DNA from: an uncultured Prevotellaceae bacterium
Lineage (GTDB): Bacteria; Bacteroidota; Bacteroidia; Bacteroidales; Muribaculaceae
NCBI GenBank assembly: GCA_937904375.1
Contig: CALDIG010000019.1
Span: 1 to 9,794, forward strand
Direction of reading: 5' to 3'
DNA length: 9,794 nucleotides
In this document: positions 1 through 5,997 of the stretch, piece after piece
Layout of the letters: every line of letters starts with the position of its first letter
Position numbering within the stretch: the stretch's first letter is position 1
Notes under the pieces: model-generated
The model's input: the letters and a program-made list of their open reading frames with translations, nothing else
Told to the model about the DNA's origin: nothing
Databases searched by the model: none
Position numbers and translations under genes: made by a program

Positions 1-383
1 GCGGCATTATGCCCGACATCTTCGTAGGTAAAGATACTACTCTAAATACACCGTATTATAACAATATAGTTAATCATGCCTACACTTATCAGTTTGCATA
101 TCAATATACTGACAAGAACCGCAAGGTGCTCAGCTCTTATAAAGATTGGCAGTTGCTTGAGAAATATCTGAAACAACATGATTGGATGCCCGAATTAGTT
201 AGTTTCTGCAAAGCGAAAGGTATTGAACCTAATCCGAAGCAACTGAAGAAAAGTGAACCGTTGCTCAGGCGACTTGTGAATGCATATATCATTCGTAATA
301 TACTTGGTGATGAAGGCTTCTATCCCCTCTATGAGCGCGATGATGAGGTGGTAAAGAAAGCAATAGAAGTACTTGAAAAGTAA
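1..383 (+). CDS. S41 family peptidase (C-terminal processing protease type), 3' end only
   Basis: This is the C-terminal part of an open frame that enters from the left edge; the first full codon is at 3. The first residues read GIMPDIFV, followed by a DTT and a paired Tyr. As I know the family, a GYGIMPDIFVP-DTT segment lies just after the catalytic core of Bacteroidales S41 peptidases, which cleave periplasmic or envelope proteins with a Ser/Lys dyad. The dyad and PDZ domain would be upstream, outside the window. The remaining 120 or so residues are charged and helical (a run of Lys/Glu near the end) and form the usual C-terminal extension. The gene ends in TAA at 381-383 and is followed by an intrinsic terminator, so it is the last gene of its transcript. 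The ATG at 9 is an internal Met, not the start. The family call rests on motif memory, not a search. Confidence 0.75.
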   Translation, partial: GIMPDIFVGKDTTLNTPYYNNIVNHAYTYQFAYQYTDKNRKVLSSYKDWQLLEKYLKQHDWMPELVSFCKAKGIEPNPKQLKKSEPLLRRLVNAYIIRNILGDEGFYPLYERDDEVVKKAIEVLEK

Positions 384-409
384 ATCTATTGCTGCATATC
401 TTAATTTTT

Positions 410-448
410 AACTATCACTCTATCTCTTTATGGGTGATAGTTTTTTTT
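410..448 (+). terminator. Intrinsic terminator of the S41 peptidase gene
   Basis: An 11-base-pair stem pairs 410-420 (AACTATCACTC) with 432-442 (GGGTGATAGTT), with one G-T pair and an 11-base loop. A run of eight T at 441-448 follows directly. It sits 27 bases after the peptidase stop codon and is oriented to end that transcript. The same bases lie within the upstream part of the next plus-strand open frame, which argues against that frame starting at its first possible codon (389). Confidence 0.85.
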
Positions 449-463
449 AGCGATAAAATAATT

Positions 464-631
464 TTGCCAAAATGGATTTTCCTGGCTCCAGCAGTTTATC
501 TTGTTATGCATGTGGCGATATGGGCAATGCTCAACCAGCGTCATGGCGCCAAGCTCAATCCCCTTCTGGGTTTCACCGCCCTCAACATGCTCCTCTTCAC
601 CATCATCATGCTGCTGGCGTTTGCAATATAA
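464..631 (+). pseudogene. Membrane-protein remnant, possibly the C-terminus of a MenA/UbiA-type prenyltransferase
   Basis: The frame runs to TAA at 629-631. It reads as two hydrophobic helices: one from about 476 to 530 (WIFLAPAVYLVMHVAIWAML) and one from about 560 to 628 (NPLLGFTALN followed by LLFTIIMLLAFAI). They are joined by NQRHGAKL. A polar link with Gly-x-x-LNP-LL-x-x-TA before a last hydrophobic helix resembles the C-terminal end of 1,4-dihydroxy-2-naphthoate prenyltransferase (MenA) as I remember it. The frame is open back to 389, but that stretch crosses the terminator hairpin, so coding sequence probably begins near 464-475. The first in-frame ATG is at 506 and would leave only 41 residues. 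TAATTTTG at 459-466 could be a chance -7 box. The stop lies 2 bases from the converging antitoxin stop. A 5'-truncated gene is my preferred reading; a real small membrane protein is the alternative. Confidence 0.4.
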
Positions 632-633
632 TA

Positions 634-945
634 CTACAATACCGCAACAGCCTGACGTATTTTTGACATCCAGTTCTTAATCTCGCTATTGTTTCGAGCG
701 CTTTGAAGATTGTACTTCATTTGAATAATCATCAATGCATCGGCTGATATGCCCAATGATGCCTCAAACAGCAGGGCTGTCCTGGCGGTGATGGGGCGAT
801 GACCATTAAGTATCTCATTTAGTACAGAGTAGGAAATGCCAAGTGCTTTAGCAAATTCACGTTGCGACAAGTTTCGTGCAATTAACTCGTCTTTAATTAT
901 TTCCCTAGGAAGAGTGGGAAATGCTGGATAACCTAATTTTGCCAT
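634..945 (-). CDS. higA: HigA-like antitoxin / XRE-family transcriptional regulator, no partner toxin nearby
   Basis: The product has 103 residues and a single helix-turn-helix domain at about residues 16-65. The recognition segment LSQREFAKALGISYSVLNEILNGHR covers residues 26-50. It is followed by PITARTALLFEASLGISADALMIIQMKYNL, the stretch typical of HigA-family addiction-module antidotes (an ITA-TAL segment, then a short helix ending in Q-x-x-Y-x-L). HigA proteins neutralise the mRNA-cleaving HigB toxin and repress their own promoter. A higB gene normally lies just upstream of higA in the same operon. Here the 550 bases upstream contain no HigB-like frame, and downstream is a convergent membrane-protein remnant. 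It is therefore an orphan antitoxin or a stand-alone repressor. A good promoter with an overlapping palindrome lies directly upstream. The start at 945 gives the usual N-terminal length and a leader of about 26 bases. Confidence 0.85.
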   Translation of the reverse strand: MAKLGYPAFPTLPREIIKDELIARNLSQREFAKALGISYSVLNEILNGHRPITARTALLFEASLGISADALMIIQMKYNLQSARNNSEIKNWMSKIRQAVAVL

Positions 946-976
946 GATTGTGTTTATTTTTAATGATTAACAGTCG

Positions 977-1009
977 CAAAGATAATCCATTTTTTTTGAC
1001 GTTCGCAAA
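977..1009 (-). promoter_or_regulatory. Bacteroidota promoter for the HigA-like gene
   Basis: On the minus strand there is TTTG (plus-strand 1006-1009) and, 21 bases further, TATCTTTG (plus-strand 977-984). This fits the Bacteroidota primary sigma consensus TTTG-N19-21-TAnnTTTG. The predicted start of transcription is near 971, about 26 bases before the ATG at 945. Confidence 0.7.
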
Positions 1010-1018
1010 AAAAGCGAA
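1002..1018. promoter_or_regulatory. Palindrome over the antitoxin promoter, candidate autoregulatory operator
   Basis: TTCGC (1002-1006), seven A, then GCGAA (1014-1018) form a perfect inverted repeat of 5-base arms with a 7-base spacer. Its left arm and spacer overlap the -33 box (1006-1009) of the HigA-like gene. HigA-type antitoxins commonly bind dyads in their own promoter as dimers. The position makes this a likely operator, but the binding is inferred. Confidence 0.5.
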
Positions 1019-1052
1019 GATAAATTTATTTCCAAAAAACTTCTTAATATTT

Positions 1053-1083
1053 TTTGTTATTATTGCAATTGTTGTTAAATTTG
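1053..1083 (+). promoter_or_regulatory. Strong Bacteroidota promoter of the structured RNA
   Basis: TTTG at 1053-1056, a spacer of exactly 19 bases, and TAAATTTG at 1076-1083 match the Bacteroidota promoter consensus at every defined position. The predicted transcription start is around 1089. No open frame with a credible product follows; a structured region does. Confidence 0.75.
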
Positions 1084-1088
1084 CAACC

Positions 1089-1430
1089 GACTCAGTTGGC
1101 CCAAGAGAGGGCGGCGGGTCAAGATGCAGGTTGAAAGCATTGATTGATGCTCTGGCCATGTGTCTTAACATTTTGGTAAAGGACGTTTACTAACGGCGTT
1201 ATCTTCTACTATCAAATCTAGCAAATTTGTTTAAACCCAGAAGATACGGCAACAATGTGAACGTCCACGTTGGGTGAATATTTTGCCCAATTGTCATCAG
1301 TATGGTGGCAGTTTTGGCATTTATATATTCACATTGGCGTGGGCTAACTGCGTTGCTTATCCTGGGTGAGGGCAATGCTAGAGCCTGATAGTGGGATGAG
1401 CAGAAAGTACAGATTCCCACGTCTTTTTTA
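1089..1430 (+). ncRNA. Candidate structured non-coding RNA of about 340 nt (or long attenuated leader)
   Basis: The interval is bounded by a consensus promoter and an intrinsic terminator, and neither strand carries a convincing protein. Helices seen by eye: 1099-1102 with 1109-1112; 1136-1141 with 1146-1151 (AGCATT/GATGCT, tetraloop); 1176-1180 with 1186-1190 (GTAAA/TTTAC); 1201-1207 with 1239-1245 (ATCTTCT/AGAAGAT); a long hairpin with 1265-1269 paired to 1338-1342 and 1274-1281 to 1325-1332 (GTGAATAT/ATATTCAC), with further pairing inside its loop (1292-1295 with 1307-1310); and 1350-1356 with 1372-1378 (GCGTTGC/GCAATGC, one G-U pair), capped by CCT/AGG. I do not see the conserved cores of RNase P RNA, tmRNA or SRP RNA. 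Orientation, promoter and terminator fit either a stand-alone sRNA (a 6S-like or Bacteroidales-specific family is conceivable) or a regulatory leader of the secreted SUMF1-like gene 64 bases downstream. Confidence 0.6.
1391..1429 (+). terminator. Intrinsic terminator ending the structured RNA
   Basis: GTGGGA (1391-1396) pairs perfectly with TCCCAC (1415-1420) around an 18-base loop, followed by GTC and six T (1424-1429). CGTGGG at 1338-1343 could also pair with CCCACG at 1416-1421. That pairing would compete with the terminator stem and offers a possible antiterminator switch. Read-through would reach the gene starting at 1494. Confidence 0.65.
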
Positions 1431-1432
1431 TG

Positions 1433-1487
1433 TACATTTAATAACCAAGCCTGAAATCAGGGGAATCGAATAGGGTAGAAAAATGTA
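1433..1487 (+). repeat. Inverted repeat just before the SUMF1-like gene
   Basis: TACATTT (1433-1439) is the inverse complement of AAATGTA (1481-1487), 7 bases before the ATG at 1494. It encloses a smaller palindrome, CCTG-AAAT-CAGG (1450-1461). The pair could form a leader hairpin near the ribosome binding region or be a protein-binding dyad. TACATTTA at 1433-1440 is also an imperfect -7 box, but no -33 box is visible at the right distance. Confidence 0.35.
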
Positions 1488-1493
1488 ATTGTT

Positions 1494-2417
1494 ATGAAGA
1501 GATTTTTATTTTTATCATTTGTTGTAGCCGTTTTTAGTTTGGCAGGCAATTCACAGATTTATCATTATGATGTGGATGGAAATGGTGTGGTGACGGCTCA
1601 CGACGTGACGGCACTCTATGACTATCTTTTGGGTAATTTACCTGCTGAACCTGAAGCGACAGAGTACACCGTAAATGGTGTCACTTTCAAGATGATTCAA
1701 GTTGATGCCGGAACATTTACCATGGGAGCGACAGAAGAGCAGGGCAGTGACGCTTATAGTGACGAGAGTCCAACTCACCAAGTGACTTTAAGCTCTTTTG
1801 CCATTGGTCAGACCGAGGTGACTCAGGAACTGTGGGTGGCGGTTATGGGAAGTAATCCTAGCTGGTTTAATGGCACTGGTAATCCAAGTCATGGGTCAAG
1901 TCACTCGGATGATTTTGGCATCAATCTTTTGCGTCCAGTGGAGTGTGTAAGTTGGAACGATTGTCAGGTTTTTATTTCTAGGCTCAACCAAATTACAGGC
2001 AAGAACTTCAGATTGCCGACCGAAGCTGAGTGGGAGTTCGCAGCTCGTGGTGGAAATCTTAGTCAAGGTTATAAATATGCAGGTAGCAATAATATTGATG
2101 ATGTGGCATGGTATGGAAGTAATAATGATGAATACAACCCAACAGGTATTGGTGGCAATGGACCGCAAACAGTTGGAACCAAAAAACCCAACGAACTTGG
2201 ACTTCACGACATGAGCGGCAATGTGTGGGAGTGGTGCCAAGACAATTATTACATTTATAATGAAGAAGCACAGTCTAACCCTGTAGGATCTGTTTCGGGG
2301 TCTGAACACATGACTCGTGGTGGGAGTTGGTTGCACAAAGATAGATACTGCCGGGTATCGAATCGTGCAAAATCTAGTTCTTACTCAGAGCGTATGGGTT
2401 TACGCCTCGCCCTATAG
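1494..2417 (+). CDS. Secreted SUMF1/formylglycine-generating-enzyme-fold protein with an N-terminal dockerin-like EF-hand
   Basis: The product has 307 residues. Residues 1-20 are a signal peptide (Lys-Arg, then a hydrophobic core). Residues 26-37 form an EF-hand-type calcium loop (DVDGNGVVTAHD) followed by a helix ending LLG at 45-47, like one half of a type I dockerin. Residues 61-305 are an FGE-sulfatase (SUMF1) domain with G-TFTMG at 73-78, LPTEAEWEFAARGG at 174-187, GNVWEW at 242-247 and GGSW at 276-279. In true formylglycine-generating enzymes two Cys five residues apart bind copper. Here C286 is kept, but the partner position is H281. It is thus probably not a sulfatase-maturing enzyme; many Bacteroidales paralogs are secreted proteins of unknown role. 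No sulfatase gene is nearby. Its codons look more AT-rich than those of the MATE and aroB genes. It lies downstream of the structured RNA and converges on the MATE gene with a 39-base gap. Confidence 0.85.
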   Translation: MKRFLFLSFVVAVFSLAGNSQIYHYDVDGNGVVTAHDVTALYDYLLGNLPAEPEATEYTVNGVTFKMIQVDAGTFTMGATEEQGSDAYSDESPTHQVTLSSFAIGQTEVTQELWVAVMGSNPSWFNGTGNPSHGSSHSDDFGINLLRPVECVSWNDCQVFISRLNQITGKNFRLPTEAEWEFAARGGNLSQGYKYAGSNNIDDVAWYGSNNDEYNPTGIGGNGPQTVGTKKPNELGLHDMSGNVWEWCQDNYYIYNEEAQSNPVGSVSGSEHMTRGGSWLHKDRYCRVSNRAKSSSYSERMGLRLAL

Positions 2418-2456
2418 TTTTTAATTCATAAAGGAATAATAGATCAAACTTTAAAG

Positions 2457-3767
2457 CTAATTATGTGTTCTCCACTTGCGCATCCAGATGACGGTTTGGA
2501 CTGTGCTGCGGGTGGTGAGGAAGGCTACGAAGGCAATCCAGAGGGCGTGGTTGCCTAGGGATGCTGGGAGGAGGAAGTAGAGGAGGAAGAATAGTGCGCA
2601 GGCGGTGGCTACCGCGATGAGCATGCCTCGTGTGGCGGTGACGCCGATGAAGACACCGTCCCATACAAATGCTGTCATGCTCACTGCCGGCACAATGGCG
2701 CACCACCAGTGGTAATGCATCGCCTCATCGACAACCGCCTGTTGGCTTGTGAACATGGTGAAGATGGCTTGTGGGAAGAGGGCGTAGGCTAAGACAAAGA
2801 TTGCCGTAGTTACTGTGCCCCACACAAAGAGCCATCGCACGCAGCGGTGCATATTACTGTGGTCACGGGCACCGTAATATTTGCCCGCCACAGCTTCTCC
2901 AGCAAAGGCGATGCCGTCCATGAAATAGCTGAAGAGGTGGAACAGCTGCTGCATCATAGTGTTCACCGCTAGCACCATATCACCGCTGAGTGCTCCGGCG
3001 CGGATGAAGTACATGTTCACGGCAAGCATGAAGATGCATCGCACGAAGATGTCGCTGTTGACCTTGAAAAATCGGCCGCTGCCCTTGAAATTGAAGGCGT
3101 TTTTCAGGCTAAGGTCACGGGCAATCGTCTTAAACTTATGGCGCACGCACCAGCAGGCATAAATGGCGCCCACCCACACCGAGACAAGTGTGCCCACGGC
3201 AATGCCCTTGAAGCCCATGTCGAGCCAATAGACCGCAAGAAGGCTCACTACCATGTTGAGCACGTTCACCCCAATGGAGATGAGCATGGGGCTTACCGAG
3301 TCCTGCATACCCAGCAGCCAGCCCTTTATCGACATGGTGAGCAACACCGCCGGAGCACCCCACACCACAATGGTGAAATAGGTGGAGGCGAGAGCCGACA
3401 CTTCGGGGCCTGGTCCCATAATCCATAGCAAGAGCCACAGTATTGGGACTTGCAGCACCACCATCGCGATGCCCGCCACCAGTGCTATTGCGCTTGAGCG
3501 TTGCAGGGTATCGACTTGGTCGTGGTGCGAGTTGCTGCCGTAGGCTTGTGCGGTGAGTCCCGAGGTGCCCATGCGCAGGAAGCCGAAGTTCCAGTAGAGC
3601 ACGTTCATCATCATGGCACCCACCGCCACAGCACCGATGAACTGCGGCGCTCCCAGATGCCCGGCGATTCCCGTGTCGAGCAATCCCAGCAGCGGCTCGG
3701 CGATGTTGGCGACAATCGCCGGCAGCGAAATCGCCATTATCTCCTTATTAATCTTTGAAATCTTCAT
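2457..3767 (-). CDS. MATE family efflux transporter, DinF-like
   Basis: The product has 436 residues and about twelve hydrophobic helices, the normal size for the MATE family. These inner-membrane antiporters use Na+ or H+ gradients to export drugs or metabolites. The N-terminal segment has SLPAIVANIAEPLLGLLDTG (residues 14-33). Its Pro, Asp (D31) and Gly pattern matches helix 1 of the DinF branch, where an acidic residue takes part in cation coupling. The second half contains DGIAFAGEAVAGKYYGA, a common start of the seventh-eighth helix region in this branch. The substrate cannot be told from sequence. The gene is monocistronic in the window, converges on the SUMF1-like gene, and lies back to back with the lipoprotein gene across 193 bases. 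The start at 3767 puts MKISKINKE just before the first helix, as usual. Its base composition is clearly more GC-rich than the preceding gene. Confidence 0.93.
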   Translation of the reverse strand: MKISKINKEIMAISLPAIVANIAEPLLGLLDTGIAGHLGAPQFIGAVAVGAMMMNVLYWNFGFLRMGTSGLTAQAYGSNSHHDQVDTLQRSSAIALVAGIAMVVLQVPILWLLLWIMGPGPEVSALASTYFTIVVWGAPAVLLTMSIKGWLLGMQDSVSPMLISIGVNVLNMVVSLLAVYWLDMGFKGIAVGTLVSVWVGAIYACWCVRHKFKTIARDLSLKNAFNFKGSGRFFKVNSDIFVRCIFMLAVNMYFIRAGALSGDMVLAVNTMMQQLFHLFSYFMDGIAFAGEAVAGKYYGARDHSNMHRCVRWLFVWGTVTTAIFVLAYALFPQAIFTMFTSQQAVVDEAMHYHWWCAIVPAVSMTAFVWDGVFIGVTATRGMLIAVATACALFFLLYFLLPASLGNHALWIAFVAFLTTRSTVQTVIWMRKWRTHN

Positions 3768-3802
3768 AATTTTTCAAAAACGCTGCAAAATAACGAAAAA
3801 AA

Positions 3803-3823
3803 CCTGACACCTGACACCTGACA
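3803..3823. repeat. Three tandem copies of a heptamer
   Basis: CCTGACA occurs three times without interruption (3803-3809, 3810-3816, 3817-3823) in the divergent space between the MATE and lipoprotein genes. It lies 36 bases upstream of the MATE start. It may be a chance microsatellite or a repeated regulator site. I see no other copy in the window. Confidence 0.6.
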
Positions 3824-3890
3824 AGTGAAAACTTTTGGATAAATTAGGCTGCGCTGAGGCATAAAAAAATAAAAAAAATTGTTTTTTTAT

Positions 3891-3921
3891 TTTGTTTTGC
3901 TCTCAACTTGCACTAATTTTA
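3891..3921 (+). promoter_or_regulatory. Probable promoter of the lipoprotein gene
   Basis: TTTG at 3891-3894, then 19 bases, then TAATTTTA at 3914-3921 match the Bacteroidota promoter apart from the last base. Transcription would begin near 3927, giving a leader of about 34 bases before the ATG at 3961. This supports the later start for the lipoprotein rather than the in-frame ATG at 3892, which lies inside the promoter. Confidence 0.5.
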
Positions 3922-3960
3922 TCTCCCTTTGCGGTCGATAATCAAAAAACACTAGAAACT

Positions 3961-4809
3961 ATGAAGATTTTGAAGTATTTAGCGATAGCGTTATTTGCAG
4001 TTACGATGGTGTCGTGCGGCGATGATGAGCCCAAGAACACCTTCACACGCGAGTTCACCATGATTTATCCTCAGCTTCCTGCTGGGCACAAGTTTATCAG
4101 CAAGATAGAACGGATATATGATAGTGGAGACCGTAGTGTGGCAACTGCCACTTATGATGGCGACCACCTCAAAAGCGTGAACGTGGTCACCACTGGCAGA
4201 AATGATTACTCCAATGAGGAGACTATCTATTTTGATTATACTAATGGCGCGATAATATGTGACAAGAGCATCCAGGATGTCACCTACTCATTTGAAGTGA
4301 ATAGCAAAGGTGCCATCACACGCCTTAAAAACGAGTCAACAGGTAGATCTACAGCTTCGTTACAATATGACGATGGCAACCGACTGGAGATAGCGCAGAT
4401 TACCACACCGTCTTCTTCGGATGTTACAAAAGTGGCATGGGAGGGTGGCAACCTTATGCAATGGGAGAGCAGAGGTGTGAACAAGCAGGACAGTGTGGTC
4501 TATGAATATGGAGCTGGAGCACCTTTGAACATGGGCTGCATCGACGTGATTGGCAACGAGTCATTCACTTTCACCACATTTGTGTGCGCCATCATGCGCA
4601 ACGCAGGTCTCTTTGGCGCTACAAGTGCCTATCTGCCCACAGTGATTAAGAAAGACTTTGACTACACCCAAGCCGATGAGAACACTCAACCTGGTCAATT
4701 GCAGCTCAAACGTTATAACATCAGCTATGAACTTGACGATGAAGGCTATGTTAAGAGCTACACTACTAATGAGACACCGAAATATACGGTGAAGATCACG
4801 TATAGATAA
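3961..4809 (+). CDS. Lipoprotein of unknown function, DUF4595-like, likely surface exposed
   Basis: The product has 282 residues from the ATG at 3961. Residues 1-18 are a lipoprotein signal peptide ending MVSC, with C19 as the lipidation site. The mature N-terminus begins CGDDE; acidic residues directly after the Cys are the known export signal that sends Bacteroidota lipoproteins to the cell surface. The body is rich in short beta strands with repeated Tyr-Asp and Gly-Asn motifs (TYDGDHLKSV, QYDDGNRLEI, AWEGGNLMQWE, SYELDDEGYVKSY). This resembles the YD-like repeats of the DUF4595 family as I know it. No catalytic motif is visible. An in-frame ATG at 3892 exists, but it would bury the signal peptide and lies in the promoter. 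The gene stands alone and converges on aroB across the 16-base tandem repeat. The family assignment is moderate; the lipoprotein call is firm. Confidence 0.75.
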   Translation: MKILKYLAIALFAVTMVSCGDDEPKNTFTREFTMIYPQLPAGHKFISKIERIYDSGDRSVATATYDGDHLKSVNVVTTGRNDYSNEETIYFDYTNGAIICDKSIQDVTYSFEVNSKGAITRLKNESTGRSTASLQYDDGNRLEIAQITTPSSSDVTKVAWEGGNLMQWESRGVNKQDSVVYEYGAGAPLNMGCIDVIGNESFTFTTFVCAIMRNAGLFGATSAYLPTVIKKDFDYTQADENTQPGQLQLKRYNISYELDDEGYVKSYTTNETPKYTVKITYR

Positions 4810-4836
4810 TGAGTCATGGGACGAGTTATCGAACAT

Positions 4837-4943
4837 TCGAGCATTCGATTTTTCGAGCAATCGATTTTTCGAGCAATCGATTTTTCGAGCAATCGATTTT
4901 TCGAGCAATTGATTTTTCGAGCAATTGATTTTTCGAGCAATTG
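4837..4943. repeat. 16-base tandem repeat (minisatellite) between convergent genes
   Basis: Six full 16-base units begin at 4837, 4853, 4869, 4885, 4901 and 4917, followed by an 11-base partial unit at 4933-4943. The common unit is TCGAGCAATCGATTTT. Unit 1 has ATTCG in place of AATCG. Units 2-4 are identical, and units 5-7 carry AATTG instead of AATCG. Each unit contains small palindromes (TCGA; AATCGATT or CAATTG) and a T run. The array ends 4 bases before the aroB stop codon and begins 27 bases after the lipoprotein stop. There is no spacer between units, so it is not a CRISPR. It may serve as a bidirectional transcription barrier or be a neutral variable-number repeat. Confidence 0.95.
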
Positions 4944-4947
4944 TGAT

Positions 4948-5997
4948 TTAACACTCAAATAGGTCACGGAAGATGTCGAGGGCGGCTTTTAGGTCGTCCT
5001 CTTTGATTGTGTTGTTAATAGTGAAGTCCCCGCATGATTTCAACAGGGTGCAGTTTATCTCGCCGCTGTGACTTTTCTTGTCGTGGCGCATGAGGTCGAG
5101 GAGCTGGTCGTAATGGTCGCAGGTGATGTGGAATGCGCCATAGTTGTCTTTCACAAAACGGGCGAGGCTGTATAGGTCGTTGCTAGGGAATTGCAGCAAG
5201 ATGTGTGAGAGCACGCTTTCTACCACCAGTCCCCAAGCCACGGCATAACCGTGCGGCACTGGTTTGCCATCGCCAAGCGCCTTGCTCTCAAAGGCGTGCC
5301 CCACGGTATGCCCCAGGTTGAGGGCTTTGCGTATGCCCTGCTCTGTGGGGTCTTGCTCCACGATGTGTTGCTTCACCTGCAGTGACTCCTGCATCAGAGT
5401 GAGTAAAAAGTCGTAATCAATATCTTTAAAGTCAACTTGCAGTAACCGCTCAAAACTCTCGTGCGAGTGGAGCATGGCGTGTTTGAGCATCTCGGCGAAG
5501 CCCGATTTCAATTCCTGCTGGGGCAGGGTGGAGAAGAAGATTGTGCTAACAATCACGGCTTTGGCTGGCGCGAATACTCCTATCTCATTCTTCAGACCAT
5601 TGAAGTTGATGCCAGTTTTGCCTCCCACGGCGGCATCGACTGCTCCGAGCAGCGTCGTGGGCACATTCACAAAGTCGATGCCTCGCTTGAACGTGGCAGC
5701 CGCAAAGCCACCGAGGTCGGTAACCATGCCACCACCTAAGTTCACGAGCAGTGAGTGTCGTGTTGCGCCGCATTTCACCATCTCGCTCCACGCGTGAGAT
5801 AGAGTATCAAGATTTTTGTTGTCGTCTCCAGGTGTGATTTCTATGATGTGGGCATCGCTTAGGCAAGGCAGCAGTGGCAACGCCATAAGTCGTGTGTTCG
5901 CATCAACTAGTACCATCACGGCATTGTAATTGCCACCCTCAATGATAGAGTTGAGGGTGGCATCTACATTATTGCTGTAAAGTACGTTTTGCTTCAT
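4948..5997 (-). CDS. aroB: 3-dehydroquinate synthase
   Basis: The product has 349 residues, the normal length for the family. It converts DAHP to 3-dehydroquinate, the second step of the shikimate pathway, using NAD+ and a divalent metal in the cytoplasm. The NAD-binding signature GGGMVTDLGGFAAATFKRG covers residues 88-106. Then come PTTLLGAVDAAVGGKTGIN (113-131) and KNEIGVF. The three metal ligands are visible: E169 in GFAEMLKHA, H230 in LNLGHTVGHAFE and H249 in PHGYAVAWG. K172 and K224 also lie in conserved segments. Its ATG overlaps the stop of the upstream HAD phosphatase gene by four bases (ATGA), so the two are translationally coupled. Downstream, the stop codon touches the 16-base tandem repeat, which may help end the transcript. 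No other shikimate gene lies in the window. Confidence 0.97.
   Translation of the reverse strand: MKQNVLYSNNVDATLNSIIEGGNYNAVMVLVDANTRLMALPLLPCLSDAHIIEITPGDDNKNLDTLSHAWSEMVKCGATRHSLLVNLGGGMVTDLGGFAAATFKRGIDFVNVPTTLLGAVDAAVGGKTGINFNGLKNEIGVFAPAKAVIVSTIFFSTLPQQELKSGFAEMLKHAMLHSHESFERLLQVDFKDIDYDFLLTLMQESLQVKQHIVEQDPTEQGIRKALNLGHTVGHAFESKALGDGKPVPHGYAVAWGLVVESVLSHILLQFPSNDLYSLARFVKDNYGAFHITCDHYDQLLDLMRHDKKSHSGEINCTLLKSCGDFTINNTIKEDDLKAALDIFRDLFEC

Noticed and set aside
905..1420. Short open frames on both strands within the structured RNA region
   Set aside because: They have no domain, signal or plausible start context. The region has its own promoter, helices and terminator, and the frames cross all of these.
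1089..1430. Known housekeeping RNA such as RNase P RNA, tmRNA or SRP RNA
   Set aside because: I looked for their conserved cores and ends and did not find them. A 6S-like identity cannot be excluded without a covariance search.
1494..2417. Functional formylglycine-generating enzyme for sulfatases
   Set aside because: One of the two catalytic Cys positions is His (H281), the protein is exported, and no sulfatase gene is in the window.
3892..3960. A longer start for the lipoprotein
   Set aside because: It would place 23 residues before the signal peptide and lies within the likely promoter.
4837..4943. CRISPR array
   Set aside because: The 16-base units are contiguous, with no unique spacers and no cas genes nearby.
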